A stretch of DNA of 19,822 nt from an uncultured Paenibacillaceae bacterium (GCA_937874515.1 CALNBV010000186.1:1-19822); one strand, 5' to 3'. Counted from the stretch's first letter, positions 7,561 to 15,330 are shown. Program-made: numbers and translations. The notes: generated by a model from the letters alone, not told the origin.

Positions 7561-7590
7561 TGATTTATTTTCTCAATAAAATCCATACTA
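7561..7590 (+). promoter_or_regulatory. Candidate sigma-G (forespore) promoter of the ThDP enzyme-SDR-splB operon
   Basis: CATACTA (7584-7590) is a full match to the sigma-G -10 consensus CATnnTA. Seventeen nt upstream is TGATTT (7561-7566), a partial match to the -35 TGnATR. The predicted start is about 44 nt before the TTG at 7641. In B. subtilis splB is transcribed by sigma-G, and splB is the third gene here, which supports the reading. The weak -35 keeps confidence moderate. Confidence 0.5.
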
Positions 7591-7622
7591 AAGAGAGTTA
7601 TTTTTAAAAAAGCACACTTTTG

Positions 7623-7632
7623 AAAGGGGAGG
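7623..7632 (+). promoter_or_regulatory. Ribosome binding site that fixes a TTG start at 7641
   Basis: AAAGGGGAGG at 7623-7632 lies 8 nt before TTG 7641. An in-frame TTG at 7620 would place this site inside the coding region, so 7641 is the likely start. Confidence 0.8.
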
Positions 7633-7640
7633 TAACTGAT

Positions 7641-9269
7641 TTGAATCTCCAACAGGCTCGTACCGTTGCAGAAGTGATTCTTTCCCAATTAAAACTCTGG
7701 GGGACCAAACGGATCTACGGGGTGATTGGTGATGCCATCTTTGGTCTATTGGATGCCCTTGGCAAAGATAAAGACATTGGTTTTATCGCGGTAAAACATG
7801 AAACCACTGCTGCATTAATGGCATCTGCTGAAGCTCGCTTAACGGGAAAACCAGGGGTTTGTGTTTCACAAATGGGACCGGGGATGGGGAATTTATTAAA
7901 TGGGTTAGGGAATGCCCATTTAGACCGCCTCCCTGTGTTGGCCATTACGGGACAAGCCCCATTAAATAAAATAGGAACGGACTATAAGCAATATATTAAT
8001 CAACAAGAGTTTATTCAACCTTTAGCTTGTTTTTCATCTCTTCTTTGCCATCCTGATGCCATTGCAGATGTTTTGGGAAAAGCTCTTACCCTTTCCTGTA
8101 TACGCCAGGATGTAGCCCACCTTTCTATTCCCCAGGACCTGTTTTTTTCGGTTACGAAGGCGGAACCTTTACCCCCGCCCCCCTTTCCTAACTTCATGCC
8201 TTTTTCTGAGGATGTTTCTTTATTTATTGAAACAATGAAACAGGCTACTCGCCCGGTCATTATAGTGGGGAGAGGAGGGGAAAATGCCGGCTTCTTGCTA
8301 GAACAACTAGCAGAAAAGTGGGGAGCCGCCCTTTTCTTTAGCCCTGATGGAAATGGGGTGGTTTCTGCTACTTCACCTAATTTGCTGGGGGGAATTGGGG
8401 AAGGGGGAAACCCATTGGCTCCAACATTCATCCAGCAAGCCGATTTAGTTCTTTTTGTTGGAACCACCTGGTGGCCTGAAGGGTATGTTCCAGAACATAT
8501 AATCAAAGTTCAAATTGATCATTTTGCGGAAAATAGGGTGAAAGGGCCAGTGCAGGGCATGTTGTTGGGAAACATCGAGAAAGTTCTAGAGAATCTTCTT
8601 AAAACAGATCTTTCCCCATCTCAAAACAAAGAGTGGGTAGAAGGTATACAAAAAGTGAAAAATCAATGGTCCCAGGAAAATGAAAGGGAAGGTAGACAGG
8701 AAGGTTCACCAATTCCCCCATCCAGGATCATTAGGGCCATAGAAAATTGCTGTGATGATAATGCGGTAGTGACTCTTGATTATGGGGATTCAACCCTGTG
8801 GTTTTATCGAAATTTCCGGCCTGCCAAGCAACAGGTTCTCCTTTCTTCCCATTGGAGAACCATGGGTTTTTCCCTTCCAGCTGCCATGGCGGCCAGGTTA
8901 ACTTCTCCTGAGCGCCAGGTGATTGCAATTGCTGGTGATGGGGGATTGGAAATGGTACTGGCAGAGTTGCTTACAGCATCCCGTTATCACTTAAAAGTCA
9001 CTTTGATTGTTTTTAATAATGGGACTTTGCAAATGGAGAAAGACAAAATGGTGTTAAAGGGGCTCAATCAAGAAGGAGTAACGTTGACAAATCCGGATTT
9101 TAGTTTATTGGCTCAAGCCTGTGGGTGGGATGGTTATCGAGTAGAGCATTCCACAAAGTTAGAACAGGTTTTACAACATGCTCTTCAATCATCAAAACCA
9201 GCTTTAATAGATGTTTATACAGAACAAAGGATTCATCCCGATTTTTTGCTTAACAAACCATTACAATAA
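7641..9269 (+). CDS. Thiamine diphosphate-dependent enzyme, pyruvate oxidase/acetolactate synthase-like
   Basis: 542 residues from TTG 7641. The three-domain ThDP fold is readable. In the N-terminal Pyr domain, catalytic Glu54 sits in VKHETTAALMASAEARLTGK. PVLAITGQ and an IGT segment follow, resembling pyruvate oxidases. The middle domain has RPVIIVGRGGENAG. The C-terminal PP domain has GDGG (about 432-435) and NN 24 residues later, the GDG-x24-NN thiamine/Mg motif, preceded by HWRTMGFSLPAAMAA. Likely reaction: oxidative or non-oxidative decarboxylation of pyruvate (YdaP/PoxB-like). Acetolactate synthase or another 2-oxoacid enzyme cannot be excluded. It is first in an operon with an SDR and splB. 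In B. subtilis YdaP and the YdaD-type SDR are both general stress proteins, so the pairing is consistent with stress or spore physiology. Confidence 0.86.
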   Translation: MNLQQARTVAEVILSQLKLWGTKRIYGVIGDAIFGLLDALGKDKDIGFIAVKHETTAALMASAEARLTGKPGVCVSQMGPGMGNLLNGLGNAHLDRLPVLAITGQAPLNKIGTDYKQYINQQEFIQPLACFSSLLCHPDAIADVLGKALTLSCIRQDVAHLSIPQDLFFSVTKAEPLPPPPFPNFMPFSEDVSLFIETMKQATRPVIIVGRGGENAGFLLEQLAEKWGAALFFSPDGNGVVSATSPNLLGGIGEGGNPLAPTFIQQADLVLFVGTTWWPEGYVPEHIIKVQIDHFAENRVKGPVQGMLLGNIEKVLENLLKTDLSPSQNKEWVEGIQKVKNQWSQENEREGRQEGSPIPPSRIIRAIENCCDDNAVVTLDYGDSTLWFYRNFRPAKQQVLLSSHWRTMGFSLPAAMAARLTSPERQVIAIAGDGGLEMVLAELLTASRYHLKVTLIVFNNGTLQMEKDKMVLKGLNQEGVTLTNPDFSLLAQACGWDGYRVEHSTKLEQVLQHALQSSKPALIDVYTEQRIHPDFLLNKPLQ

Positions 9270-9286
9270 ACAGGAGGTTTATTTCA

Positions 9287-10168
9287 ATGTCCACAACCAA
9301 TCAATCTCAAAATACAGGTTCTACCCCTTATCCTCCCCAGCATCAGGAGCAACAGCCTGGCATCGAATCCCTGATGAATCCCCTTCCTCTTTTTGATAAC
9401 CCATTATATAAGCCTGCTAGCAAACTTGAAAATAAAGTGGCCATTATCACGGGGGGAGATAGTGGGATTGGCAGGGGAGTGGCAGTGGCTTATGCCAGGG
9501 AAGGGGCAGATGTGGTCATTGTCTATTTGAATGAACACGAAGATGCAAAAACCACAAAGAAAGCTGTAGAGTCCTATGGGCGTCGTTGTCTTGCCATTGC
9601 GGGGGATGTAGGTGATGAAACATTTTGCCAGCAAATTATTGATCAAACCATAAAAGAGTACGGCAAACTGGACATTCTTGTGAATAATGCAGCAGAACAA
9701 CATGTGCAAAATGGATTGGAGAACATTACAACCCAACAATTTGAACGGACCTTTCGCACGAATTTTTACTCCGTATTCTTTTTAACAAGGGCAGCATTGC
9801 CCCACTTAAAAATGGGAGCCGCCATTATCAATACCGCTTCTTTAACCTGTTATGAAGGTAATGAGCAGTTGATTGATTACTCTTGTACAAAAGGGGCCAT
9901 TGTTGCTTTTACCCGTTCATTAGGTAAATCCCTGGCACCAAAGGGAATTCGGGTCAATGGGGTTGCGCCAGGTACGGTTTGGACACCTTTGATTCCTGCC
10001 TCTTTTCCCGCAGATCAGGTAGCCAATTGGGGGATGAAGAATGCTATGAAACGTTCAGGCCAACCACAGGATTTAGCACCAGCTTATGTTTTTCTAGCTG
10101 CAGAGGATTCTGCTTATATGACAGGCCAAATCATACATGTAAATGGAGGAGTGGTGGTGAATGGGTAA
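9287..10168 (+). CDS. Short-chain dehydrogenase/reductase, general stress protein 39-like
   Basis: 293 residues with a Gln/Pro-rich N-terminal extension (about 1-45) typical of the larger stress-type SDRs. The NAD(P)-binding motif TGGDSGIG is at 55-62, NNAA at 133-136, and catalytic Ser185, Tyr198 and Lys202 appear in NTASL and YSCTKGA. The C-terminal VNGGVV matches the family. Substrates of this group are poorly defined aldehydes, ketones or alcohols. The AGGAGG ribosome site (9272-9277) lies 17 nt after the ThDP enzyme stop. The stop TAA abuts the ATG of splB with no gap, so all three genes form one operon. The Cys in YSCTKG (commonly Ala) is unremarkable for function. Confidence 0.92.
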   Translation: MSTTNQSQNTGSTPYPPQHQEQQPGIESLMNPLPLFDNPLYKPASKLENKVAIITGGDSGIGRGVAVAYAREGADVVIVYLNEHEDAKTTKKAVESYGRRCLAIAGDVGDETFCQQIIDQTIKEYGKLDILVNNAAEQHVQNGLENITTQQFERTFRTNFYSVFFLTRAALPHLKMGAAIINTASLTCYEGNEQLIDYSCTKGAIVAFTRSLGKSLAPKGIRVNGVAPGTVWTPLIPASFPADQVANWGMKNAMKRSGQPQDLAPAYVFLAAEDSAYMTGQIIHVNGGVVVNG

Positions 10169-11191
10169 ATGAAACGCTTTGACCCGGATCTGGTGTTCTT
10201 TGAACCCCGGGCATTGGACTATCCTTTAGGGGCAGCCTTGTTCCATGATTTTACGGCATCAGGTGTTCCAGTGAAAATGACCACTTCCCATAACCAAGTG
10301 ACAGGGATTCCTGGGGACACAGAGATTGAACAATATCGGGCGGCAAAGCGTACACTGGTGGTTGGTGTCCGCAAAACTCTTGATTTTGATACATCTAAAC
10401 CCTCTGCAGAGTATGCGATCCCCCTGGCAACAGGTTGTCCGGGCCATTGCCATTACTGTTATTTGCAAACGACAATGAGTAATAAACCTTATGTTCGATT
10501 ATATGTAAATTTAGAGGAAATATTGGATCAGGCAAAACAGTATATCGAGGAACGTAAACCGGAGATTACCCGATTTGAAGCAGCGTGCACAGGAGACCCC
10601 GTTGCTTTTGAACATTTAACAGGAGCACTGGCAAAATATATAGGGTTTATGGGACAACAGGAGTTTGGCAGGCTTCGCTTTGTCACCAAATTTGCGAATA
10701 TAGACTCATTGTTATCGATCCCACATCATAGACATACGGAAATTCGTTTTTCTATTAATAGTGAGTATGTCATTAATTATTTTGAACCTAATACGTCTAC
10801 TTTTGCAGAACGGATTGAAGCTGCGGGAAAAGTTGCTGAGGCAGGCTATCCCCTTGGATTCTTAATTGCCCCAATTGTTGAATATGATGGTTGGCAGGAA
10901 GGTTATGGAGAATTAATCCAACAGTTAAAAGGAAGGTTAGGGACAACGACCTCAAGAATAACCTTTGAATTAATTCAGCATCGCTATACGAAAACGGCAA
11001 AGAATACGATTTTACGCCGTTATCCTAAGACGAAATTAAGTATGGACGAAGAGAAACGCCGGGTGAAATGGGGGCGTTATGGAAAGTTTAAGTATGTTTA
11101 TCCTCAGGAAACAGAAACGGAAATGAAAGAGTTTTTTCAAAGAGAGATTATGGAGGCTTTTCCCCAGGGGGAGATTCTTTATTTTGTTTAG
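10169..11191 (+). CDS. splB: Spore photoproduct lyase (radical SAM)
   Basis: 340 residues. The radical SAM cluster motif is C90-PGH-C94-HY-C97 in GCPGHCHYCYLQTT. Cys140 in RFEAACTGDP matches the H-donor Cys141 of the B. subtilis enzyme, and Tyr96/Tyr98 match its Tyr97/Tyr99, an exact offset of one. Known role: during germination it reverses the UV-induced 5-thyminyl-5,6-dihydrothymine dimer using S-adenosylmethionine. The ATG follows the SDR TAA directly (TAAATG), with only a GGTGGTGA-type site upstream, so translational coupling is likely. Unlike B. subtilis there is no splA in front; instead a ThDP enzyme and an SDR precede it. No convincing terminator follows in 11192-11243. Confidence 0.97.
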   Translation: MKRFDPDLVFFEPRALDYPLGAALFHDFTASGVPVKMTTSHNQVTGIPGDTEIEQYRAAKRTLVVGVRKTLDFDTSKPSAEYAIPLATGCPGHCHYCYLQTTMSNKPYVRLYVNLEEILDQAKQYIEERKPEITRFEAACTGDPVAFEHLTGALAKYIGFMGQQEFGRLRFVTKFANIDSLLSIPHHRHTEIRFSINSEYVINYFEPNTSTFAERIEAAGKVAEAGYPLGFLIAPIVEYDGWQEGYGELIQQLKGRLGTTTSRITFELIQHRYTKTAKNTILRRYPKTKLSMDEEKRRVKWGRYGKFKYVYPQETETEMKEFFQREIMEAFPQGEILYFV

Positions 11192-11243
11192 AAAGTCATG
11201 ATGATTTTTAGTTTTTAACACGGAATCTTCTCTGTTTCAACAC

Positions 11244-11259
11244 ATTTGCCCAATATAAT
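11244..11259 (+). promoter_or_regulatory. Promoter -10 region of hydrolase lipoprotein 1
   Basis: ATTTGCCCAATATAAT (11244-11259) contains a perfect TATAAT (11254-11259). The same 16-mer with one change recurs before the second paralog at almost the same distance from the ATG (40 versus 39 nt). No good -35 is visible in either copy. Confidence 0.65.
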
Positions 11260-11299
11260 TTTCCTTATAAGATGGATTTAGAAGAAAGGGTTGGGGTCA

Positions 11300-12346
11300 A
11301 TGAAGTTGAAATTCGGGAAAGGCCTTTCACTTCTTATCTCATTTTCTCTTTTAACGGGCATTGTTGCTGGTTGTACAGGGAAAAGTGAGGGGCAAAATGA
11401 AAAAGAAAAGTATACGGTAAATGAAGTAATGGTTCCTGTAAAGGATGCGGGAATTGAACTTTACGTAAAAGAAAAGAAACAAAAAGATAAAAATGAGTTC
11501 AAAGGGGAAGAAGTTGTTCTTTTCCTGGAGCCTTTTGGGGTCCCTACGGCTGATGCCTTTGATGTGAAAGGATATTCCTGGATGGAGGATCTAGCCGATA
11601 AAGGGTATGATACATATGCTATGGACTTCCGTGATTTCGGTAAATCAACCCGTTCTGAAGGGATGAAGAAACCTGCAACGGAGAGCGAACCCTTAGTTCG
11701 GTATACTGATGCGGTAAAAGACGTTGATGCGGTAATTGAACATATTAAAAAGACGCGAAAAGTAGAAAAAATTAATATTGTTGGCTGGTCATGGGGAACT
11801 GTTGTTGCGATGCAATATGCCATTGAACATGGGAATAAGGTCAATAAATTAGTCCTTTATGGGGGGATGTATTCCTTCAATTTGCCAATGTTGACTTCTA
11901 CAATGGAATCTAGTCCTGGAGTATTGAAAACACAACCTGCTTATCAAATGGCTGCATATAATATGACGCGCCATCACTGGGCACAACAAATGGCAGGCAA
12001 AGATCTTGTTGAACCTGGTGCAATGGAAGAAGTGGGCAGAACCTTCTTAGCTGCCGACCCTACAAGCAAAGACAGAAATCCAATCACCATCCGCCGTGCA
12101 TGGGGGCCTATGATTGATTTATATAACATTTGGAGCAGTAAGCCGATTTTGGATGCTACTAAAATTACTACCCCTACCCTTGTTATTCGTGGAGATGGCG
12201 ACTTTTTTGCAGATCCTGGTTTATTTAACGCATTAACCGGTGTGAAAACGAAAAAAGATGTATTAATTAATGATGCTACTCACTGGGTTTTATATGAAAA
12301 ACATCGTGATAAATTATTAACGGAAACATCTAATTTCTTAAAATAA
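11300..12346 (+). CDS. Alpha/beta-hydrolase lipoprotein (catalytic-type paralog)
   Basis: 348 residues from ATG 11300. AAAGGG (11285-11290) lies upstream; the TTG at 11291 falls inside the ribosome-site region and is rejected. The lipoprotein signal ends GIVAGC, giving lipidated Cys25 and an extracytoplasmic, membrane-anchored enzyme. The nucleophile elbow GWSWG carries Ser164. RGDGDFFADP supplies the likely acid (Asp299 or Asp301) and DATHW the His (His328). The segment WMEDLADKGYDTYAMDFRDF is typical of the fold. The usual HG oxyanion motif is replaced by LEPFG. Substrate unknown: an ester, lactone or amide hydrolase acting outside the membrane. A paralog with its own copy of the promoter follows 101 nt downstream. 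Confidence 0.85.
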   Translation: MKLKFGKGLSLLISFSLLTGIVAGCTGKSEGQNEKEKYTVNEVMVPVKDAGIELYVKEKKQKDKNEFKGEEVVLFLEPFGVPTADAFDVKGYSWMEDLADKGYDTYAMDFRDFGKSTRSEGMKKPATESEPLVRYTDAVKDVDAVIEHIKKTRKVEKINIVGWSWGTVVAMQYAIEHGNKVNKLVLYGGMYSFNLPMLTSTMESSPGVLKTQPAYQMAAYNMTRHHWAQQMAGKDLVEPGAMEEVGRTFLAADPTSKDRNPITIRRAWGPMIDLYNIWSSKPILDATKITTPTLVIRGDGDFFADPGLFNALTGVKTKKDVLINDATHWVLYEKHRDKLLTETSNFLK

Positions 12347-12365
12347 GCAATAAAAATTAAAATGA

Positions 12366-12445
12366 TTAACCCCAACTTCTTTTTTTAAACGAATTTGTCC
12401 AATATAATGGAGGACAGAATAAGTTTTTGAAAGGGTTGGGGTTTA
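12366..12445 (+). repeat. Inverted repeat bracketing the promoter and covering the ribosome site of hydrolase paralog 2
   Basis: AACCCCAAC (12368-12376) is complementary to GTTGGGGTT (12435-12443), which includes part of the leader next to the ATG at 12448. The same GAAAGGGTTGGGGT leader occurs at 11284-11297 before paralog 1. The left arm is upstream of the second promoter, so it is present only in read-through RNA from paralog 1, where it could mask the second ribosome site. Confidence 0.45.
12393..12408 (+). promoter_or_regulatory. Promoter -10 region of hydrolase lipoprotein 2 (duplicated element)
   Basis: ATTTGTCCAATATAAT (12393-12408) with TATAAT at 12403-12408. It matches 15 of 16 bases of the element before paralog 1, and a shared GAAAGGGTTGGGGT leader follows. 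This shows the duplication included the regulatory region. Confidence 0.65.
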
Positions 12446-12447
12446 TT

Positions 12448-13470
12448 ATGTTTGGGACACAAAGGAAAGGAATTTCTTTGCTACTGGCATTGATGCTTGT
12501 TATGGGCCTTGTTACAGGATGTCAGATTCCGATAGAAGAGGCAGAAGAGGAAAATCCAGGTTTACCACTTAATGAATATGTGATTCCTGCTAAAGATCCT
12601 GGGATTCAATTATATTTACGAGAAAAGAATGTGGATAATAAAAAACAATATAAAGGGGAAAAAGTGGTTCTTTTTCTTGAACCCTTTGATATTCCTACTG
12701 TAGAGGCTTTTGATATCAAAGGATGGTCATGGATGGAGCATCTGGCAGGACAGGGCTTTGATACATGGGCTATGGATTTCCGGGGATTTGGCAAGTCCTC
12801 TCGCCCTGAAAGTAAAGTAAGGGCTGCAGATGCTGTGAAAGATGTGGAAGCTGTTGTTGCATTTATAAAAAAGACGAAAAAGGTTGATAAAGTCAGTGTA
12901 ATAGGCTGGGGTTGGGGAGCTGTTGTAGGTGCACAATATGCAGGGGACCACCCTGAGAATGTACATAAGCTCCTTCTTTATGGGCCTATGTATTCTTCCC
13001 ATTTGCCTGATATGATAAAAGACATGGAGTCTAGCCCGGGGGTAATGAAGGAGTATCCAAATTATGAATTAAAGACCTATGATACCACGCGCCAGCATTG
13101 GGCAATGATGATGAAGGGACGGGACCTTATACAACCAGGAATCGTGGCTGATGTGGGACGGGCATTTTTTATGGCAGATTCCACCAGTTATCAGAGAAAT
13201 CCAAAAGTGATTCGGCAAAACATGGGACCTATGATTGATTTATATAACATTTGGAACAATAAACCGGTATTTGATGCTGGGAAAATTAAAGCTTCAACCC
13301 TGGTCGTACGGGGGGATGCGGATTCTTTTGCAGATCCTGATTTAATTAATGCATTAACTGGAGCAAAGAACAAAAAAGAAGTAGTCATAAAAAACTCGAC
13401 CCATTGGTTACTTTATGAAAAACATCGAGATGAACTATTAACGATTATTTTAGAATTTTTAATGAAATAA
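12448..13470 (+). CDS. Alpha/beta-hydrolase-like lipoprotein lacking the nucleophile serine (predicted pseudoenzyme)
   Basis: 340 residues from ATG 12448; upstream TTG codons are inside the leader/ribosome site. The lipobox GLVTGC gives lipidated Cys25. It is a clear paralog of the preceding gene, with shared LFLEPF, MDFRGFGKSSR, TRQHWAMMMKGRDL, GPMIDLYNIWNNKP and THWLLYEKHRDELL segments. The nucleophile elbow reads GWGWG instead of GWSWG: codon GGT (12910-12912) encodes Gly where paralog 1 has Ser. The acid region RGDADSFADP and His in STHW are kept. The frame is intact with no sign of decay, so a non-catalytic (binding, partner or regulatory) role is inferred rather than a pseudogene. A sequencing error is less likely because GGT versus TCA differs at all three positions. 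Confidence 0.85.
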   Translation: MFGTQRKGISLLLALMLVMGLVTGCQIPIEEAEEENPGLPLNEYVIPAKDPGIQLYLREKNVDNKKQYKGEKVVLFLEPFDIPTVEAFDIKGWSWMEHLAGQGFDTWAMDFRGFGKSSRPESKVRAADAVKDVEAVVAFIKKTKKVDKVSVIGWGWGAVVGAQYAGDHPENVHKLLLYGPMYSSHLPDMIKDMESSPGVMKEYPNYELKTYDTTRQHWAMMMKGRDLIQPGIVADVGRAFFMADSTSYQRNPKVIRQNMGPMIDLYNIWNNKPVFDAGKIKASTLVVRGDADSFADPDLINALTGAKNKKEVVIKNSTHWLLYEKHRDELLTIILEFLMK

Positions 13471-13490
13471 AGTTTTCACTTATTTTCAAA

Positions 13491-13520
13491 TAGTCACTTG
13501 AATCAATAGTGTGGTATAAT
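13491..13520 (+). promoter_or_regulatory. Promoter of chemoreceptor 1
   Basis: Extended -10 TGG-TATAAT (13512-13520), with a weak -35 TAGTCA (13491-13496) 18 nt upstream. The expected start is near 13527, about 110 nt before the ATG, and the leader contains a terminator-like hairpin. Confidence 0.65.
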
Positions 13521-13553
13521 GAATTCGCATTATTGATGGCGCAACTTATATAG

Positions 13554-13582
13554 GCTATTCCTTTTTTTGGGAATAGCTTTTT
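13554..13582 (+). terminator. Terminator-like hairpin in the leader of chemoreceptor 1
   Basis: GCTATTCC (13554-13561) pairs with GGAATAGC (13570-13577) around an 8-nt T-rich loop, followed by TTTTT (13578-13582). CGCAA (13540-13544) and TTGCG (13581-13585) could extend the base. It lies after the predicted transcription start, so it would attenuate the receptor mRNA or end a short leader RNA. It could instead simply terminate the upstream hydrolase transcript. Confidence 0.7.
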
Positions 13583-13635
13583 GCGATTAGAAATAGAGAA
13601 AAATAGAAAAGAAATGACAGGGGGTGGGGAATTTC

Positions 13636-15327
13636 ATGCGATTTCATCGGATGAAATTAGGCTCACAGGTTAACACCATGGTAATCACTTTGTTGATTGT
13701 TATGTCTAGCATTATGGCCACGGTTGTTTACTTCCAAATTGATGAAGGTGTCAAACAAGGTGCTGTAAATAAGGCGAAATCGGATCTGGCCCAAAGTTAT
13801 GCAATGATTGAACATGTTTATCCCGGTGAATGGAATGTTAAAGAGGGCAAGCTTTATAAAGGTAATGTAATAATTAATCAAAACGAAGGTTTGGAGAGTA
13901 TCGCAAATTTATCCGGGGATTTATATTCTGCTTTTTTAGGAAATGCCCGGGTTGCTACCAATGTGAAAAATGATGGCAGTAAAGCTGTTGGGACGTATAT
14001 AGATACCCACGTGGAAGATATTGTTCTTAAAAAAGGGGAGATCTATACAGGAGAGGCGGATATCCTTGGGGAATCCTACCAGGCTGCTTATATGCCCATA
14101 AAAGACCAATCCGGAAAAATCATTGGGATTTGGTCTGTAGCGACAACCCAGGAGTTTGTGAATAATACCATAACATCTGTCATGTTTGTATTCTTAATTA
14201 TCCTTTCAGTGATGATTTTGGTGGCAATTATGGCAACGATGATGTTTACCCGTAGGATTAATGAACGTTTGCAAGTGGTGACCAATGCCATGGAAGAAGC
14301 GGGTAATGGGAACTTTACAATGAATTTGGAAATCAATTCAGAAGATGAAATTGGGCATTTGATCAAAAGTTATAATGCCATGAAAAGTAATCTTGCAGAG
14401 ATTACACGCCAGGTACGCTTAGCCTCTGAACAGGTAGCTTCTTCATCTGAAGAATTAATGGCCAGCTCACATCAAACGACACAGGCCATTAATCAAGCCA
14501 CTTTATCTTTGAATCAAGTTGCAATTGGCGCCGAAACAACGGTGAATGGAGCAAAAGAAAGTGCCCGTGCCATGGAAGAATTGGCCCTAGGGGTACAAAG
14601 AATTGCGGAATCTTCCTCTATTGTTTCAGAGGAAAGCATTCAGGCAGCCAATGAATCAGAACGGGGAAATGCTACTTTACAAAATGCAGTGTCTCAAATG
14701 AGTTCCATTGTGCGGTCTGTTAATGATTCAGCTACGTTGACTAAACAATTAGGAACCCGTTCCCAGGAAATTGGGAAAATTGCTGAGTTGATTACAAGTA
14801 TTGCTTCACAAATCAATCTTTTAGCTTTAAATGCTTCCATTGAAGCTGCCCGTGCCGGTGAAAATGGACGGGGGTTTGCTGTTGTTGCCAATGAAGTGAG
14901 AAAATTAGCGGTTCAATCTGCAGATGCAGCCCTTCAAATTGATGGATTGATTAAAGGAATCCAGTTAGATTCTAAAGAATCAGTGACTGCCATGGACCGG
15001 GTGATTGTTGAAGTGCAATCAGGAAAAGAATTAGTCCATGATGCGGGCAAAACATTCCAAATGATCCTTCATGCCATCCAACATGTAGCCCATAAAATAC
15101 AAGAAGTATCGGCTATTACGGAAGAAATCTCTGCAAGTTCAGAAGAAATCGCTGCTTCTGTAGATGAAACGGCAAGGATTTCCGAGGAAGCTTCACTGAA
15201 TACCCAGAGCATTGCAGCTGCCTCTGAAGAACAGCTTGCATCTATGGATAACATTTCTTCTTCTGCGGATTCCTTAAGTAAAATGGCCCAGGAATTAGAA
15301 CAATTAATTTTGAAATTTAAAATTTAA
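13636..15327 (+). CDS. Methyl-accepting chemotaxis protein 1
   Basis: 563 residues from ATG 13636, chosen over the GTG at 13624 because it aligns with the start of the paralog (MRFHRMKLGSQV versus MRFYRFKLSTQV). Topology: helix 1 (about 12-34), an extracytoplasmic single Cache-like sensor (about 35-180, including GKIIGIWSVA), helix 2 (about 181-204), HAMP (to about 257), then a long cytoplasmic coiled-coil signalling domain. The hairpin tip reads INLLALNASIEAARAGE and GRGFAVVANEVRKLA, which binds CheA/CheW in the family. The C-terminus lacks an NWETF-type tether. No other chemotaxis genes are in the window. The ligand is unknown; Cache domains often bind small organic acids or amines. Confidence 0.95.
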   Translation: MRFHRMKLGSQVNTMVITLLIVMSSIMATVVYFQIDEGVKQGAVNKAKSDLAQSYAMIEHVYPGEWNVKEGKLYKGNVIINQNEGLESIANLSGDLYSAFLGNARVATNVKNDGSKAVGTYIDTHVEDIVLKKGEIYTGEADILGESYQAAYMPIKDQSGKIIGIWSVATTQEFVNNTITSVMFVFLIILSVMILVAIMATMMFTRRINERLQVVTNAMEEAGNGNFTMNLEINSEDEIGHLIKSYNAMKSNLAEITRQVRLASEQVASSSEELMASSHQTTQAINQATLSLNQVAIGAETTVNGAKESARAMEELALGVQRIAESSSIVSEESIQAANESERGNATLQNAVSQMSSIVRSVNDSATLTKQLGTRSQEIGKIAELITSIASQINLLALNASIEAARAGENGRGFAVVANEVRKLAVQSADAALQIDGLIKGIQLDSKESVTAMDRVIVEVQSGKELVHDAGKTFQMILHAIQHVAHKIQEVSAITEEISASSEEIAASVDETARISEEASLNTQSIAAASEEQLASMDNISSSADSLSKMAQELEQLILKFKI

Positions 15328-15330
15328 AGA

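Noticed and set aside
7458..7586. Minus-strand 42-residue frame starting ATG at 7586
   Set aside because: No ribosome site, its end is encoded by the terminator hairpin, and its start overlaps the CATACTA promoter element on the other strand.
8015..8506. Minus-strand 163-residue frame
   Set aside because: It lies wholly within the well-supported ThDP enzyme gene, is Pro/Ser-rich and has no family motif.
11192..11243. Terminator after splB
   Set aside because: Only a weak, mismatched hairpin with no T tract is found.
14750..14940. Tip differences in chemoreceptor 1 (NAS for NAA, LAV for LAE) as a sign of altered CheA/CheW binding
   Set aside because: Ser at this position is common in Gram-positive receptors, and the rest of the tip is canonical.
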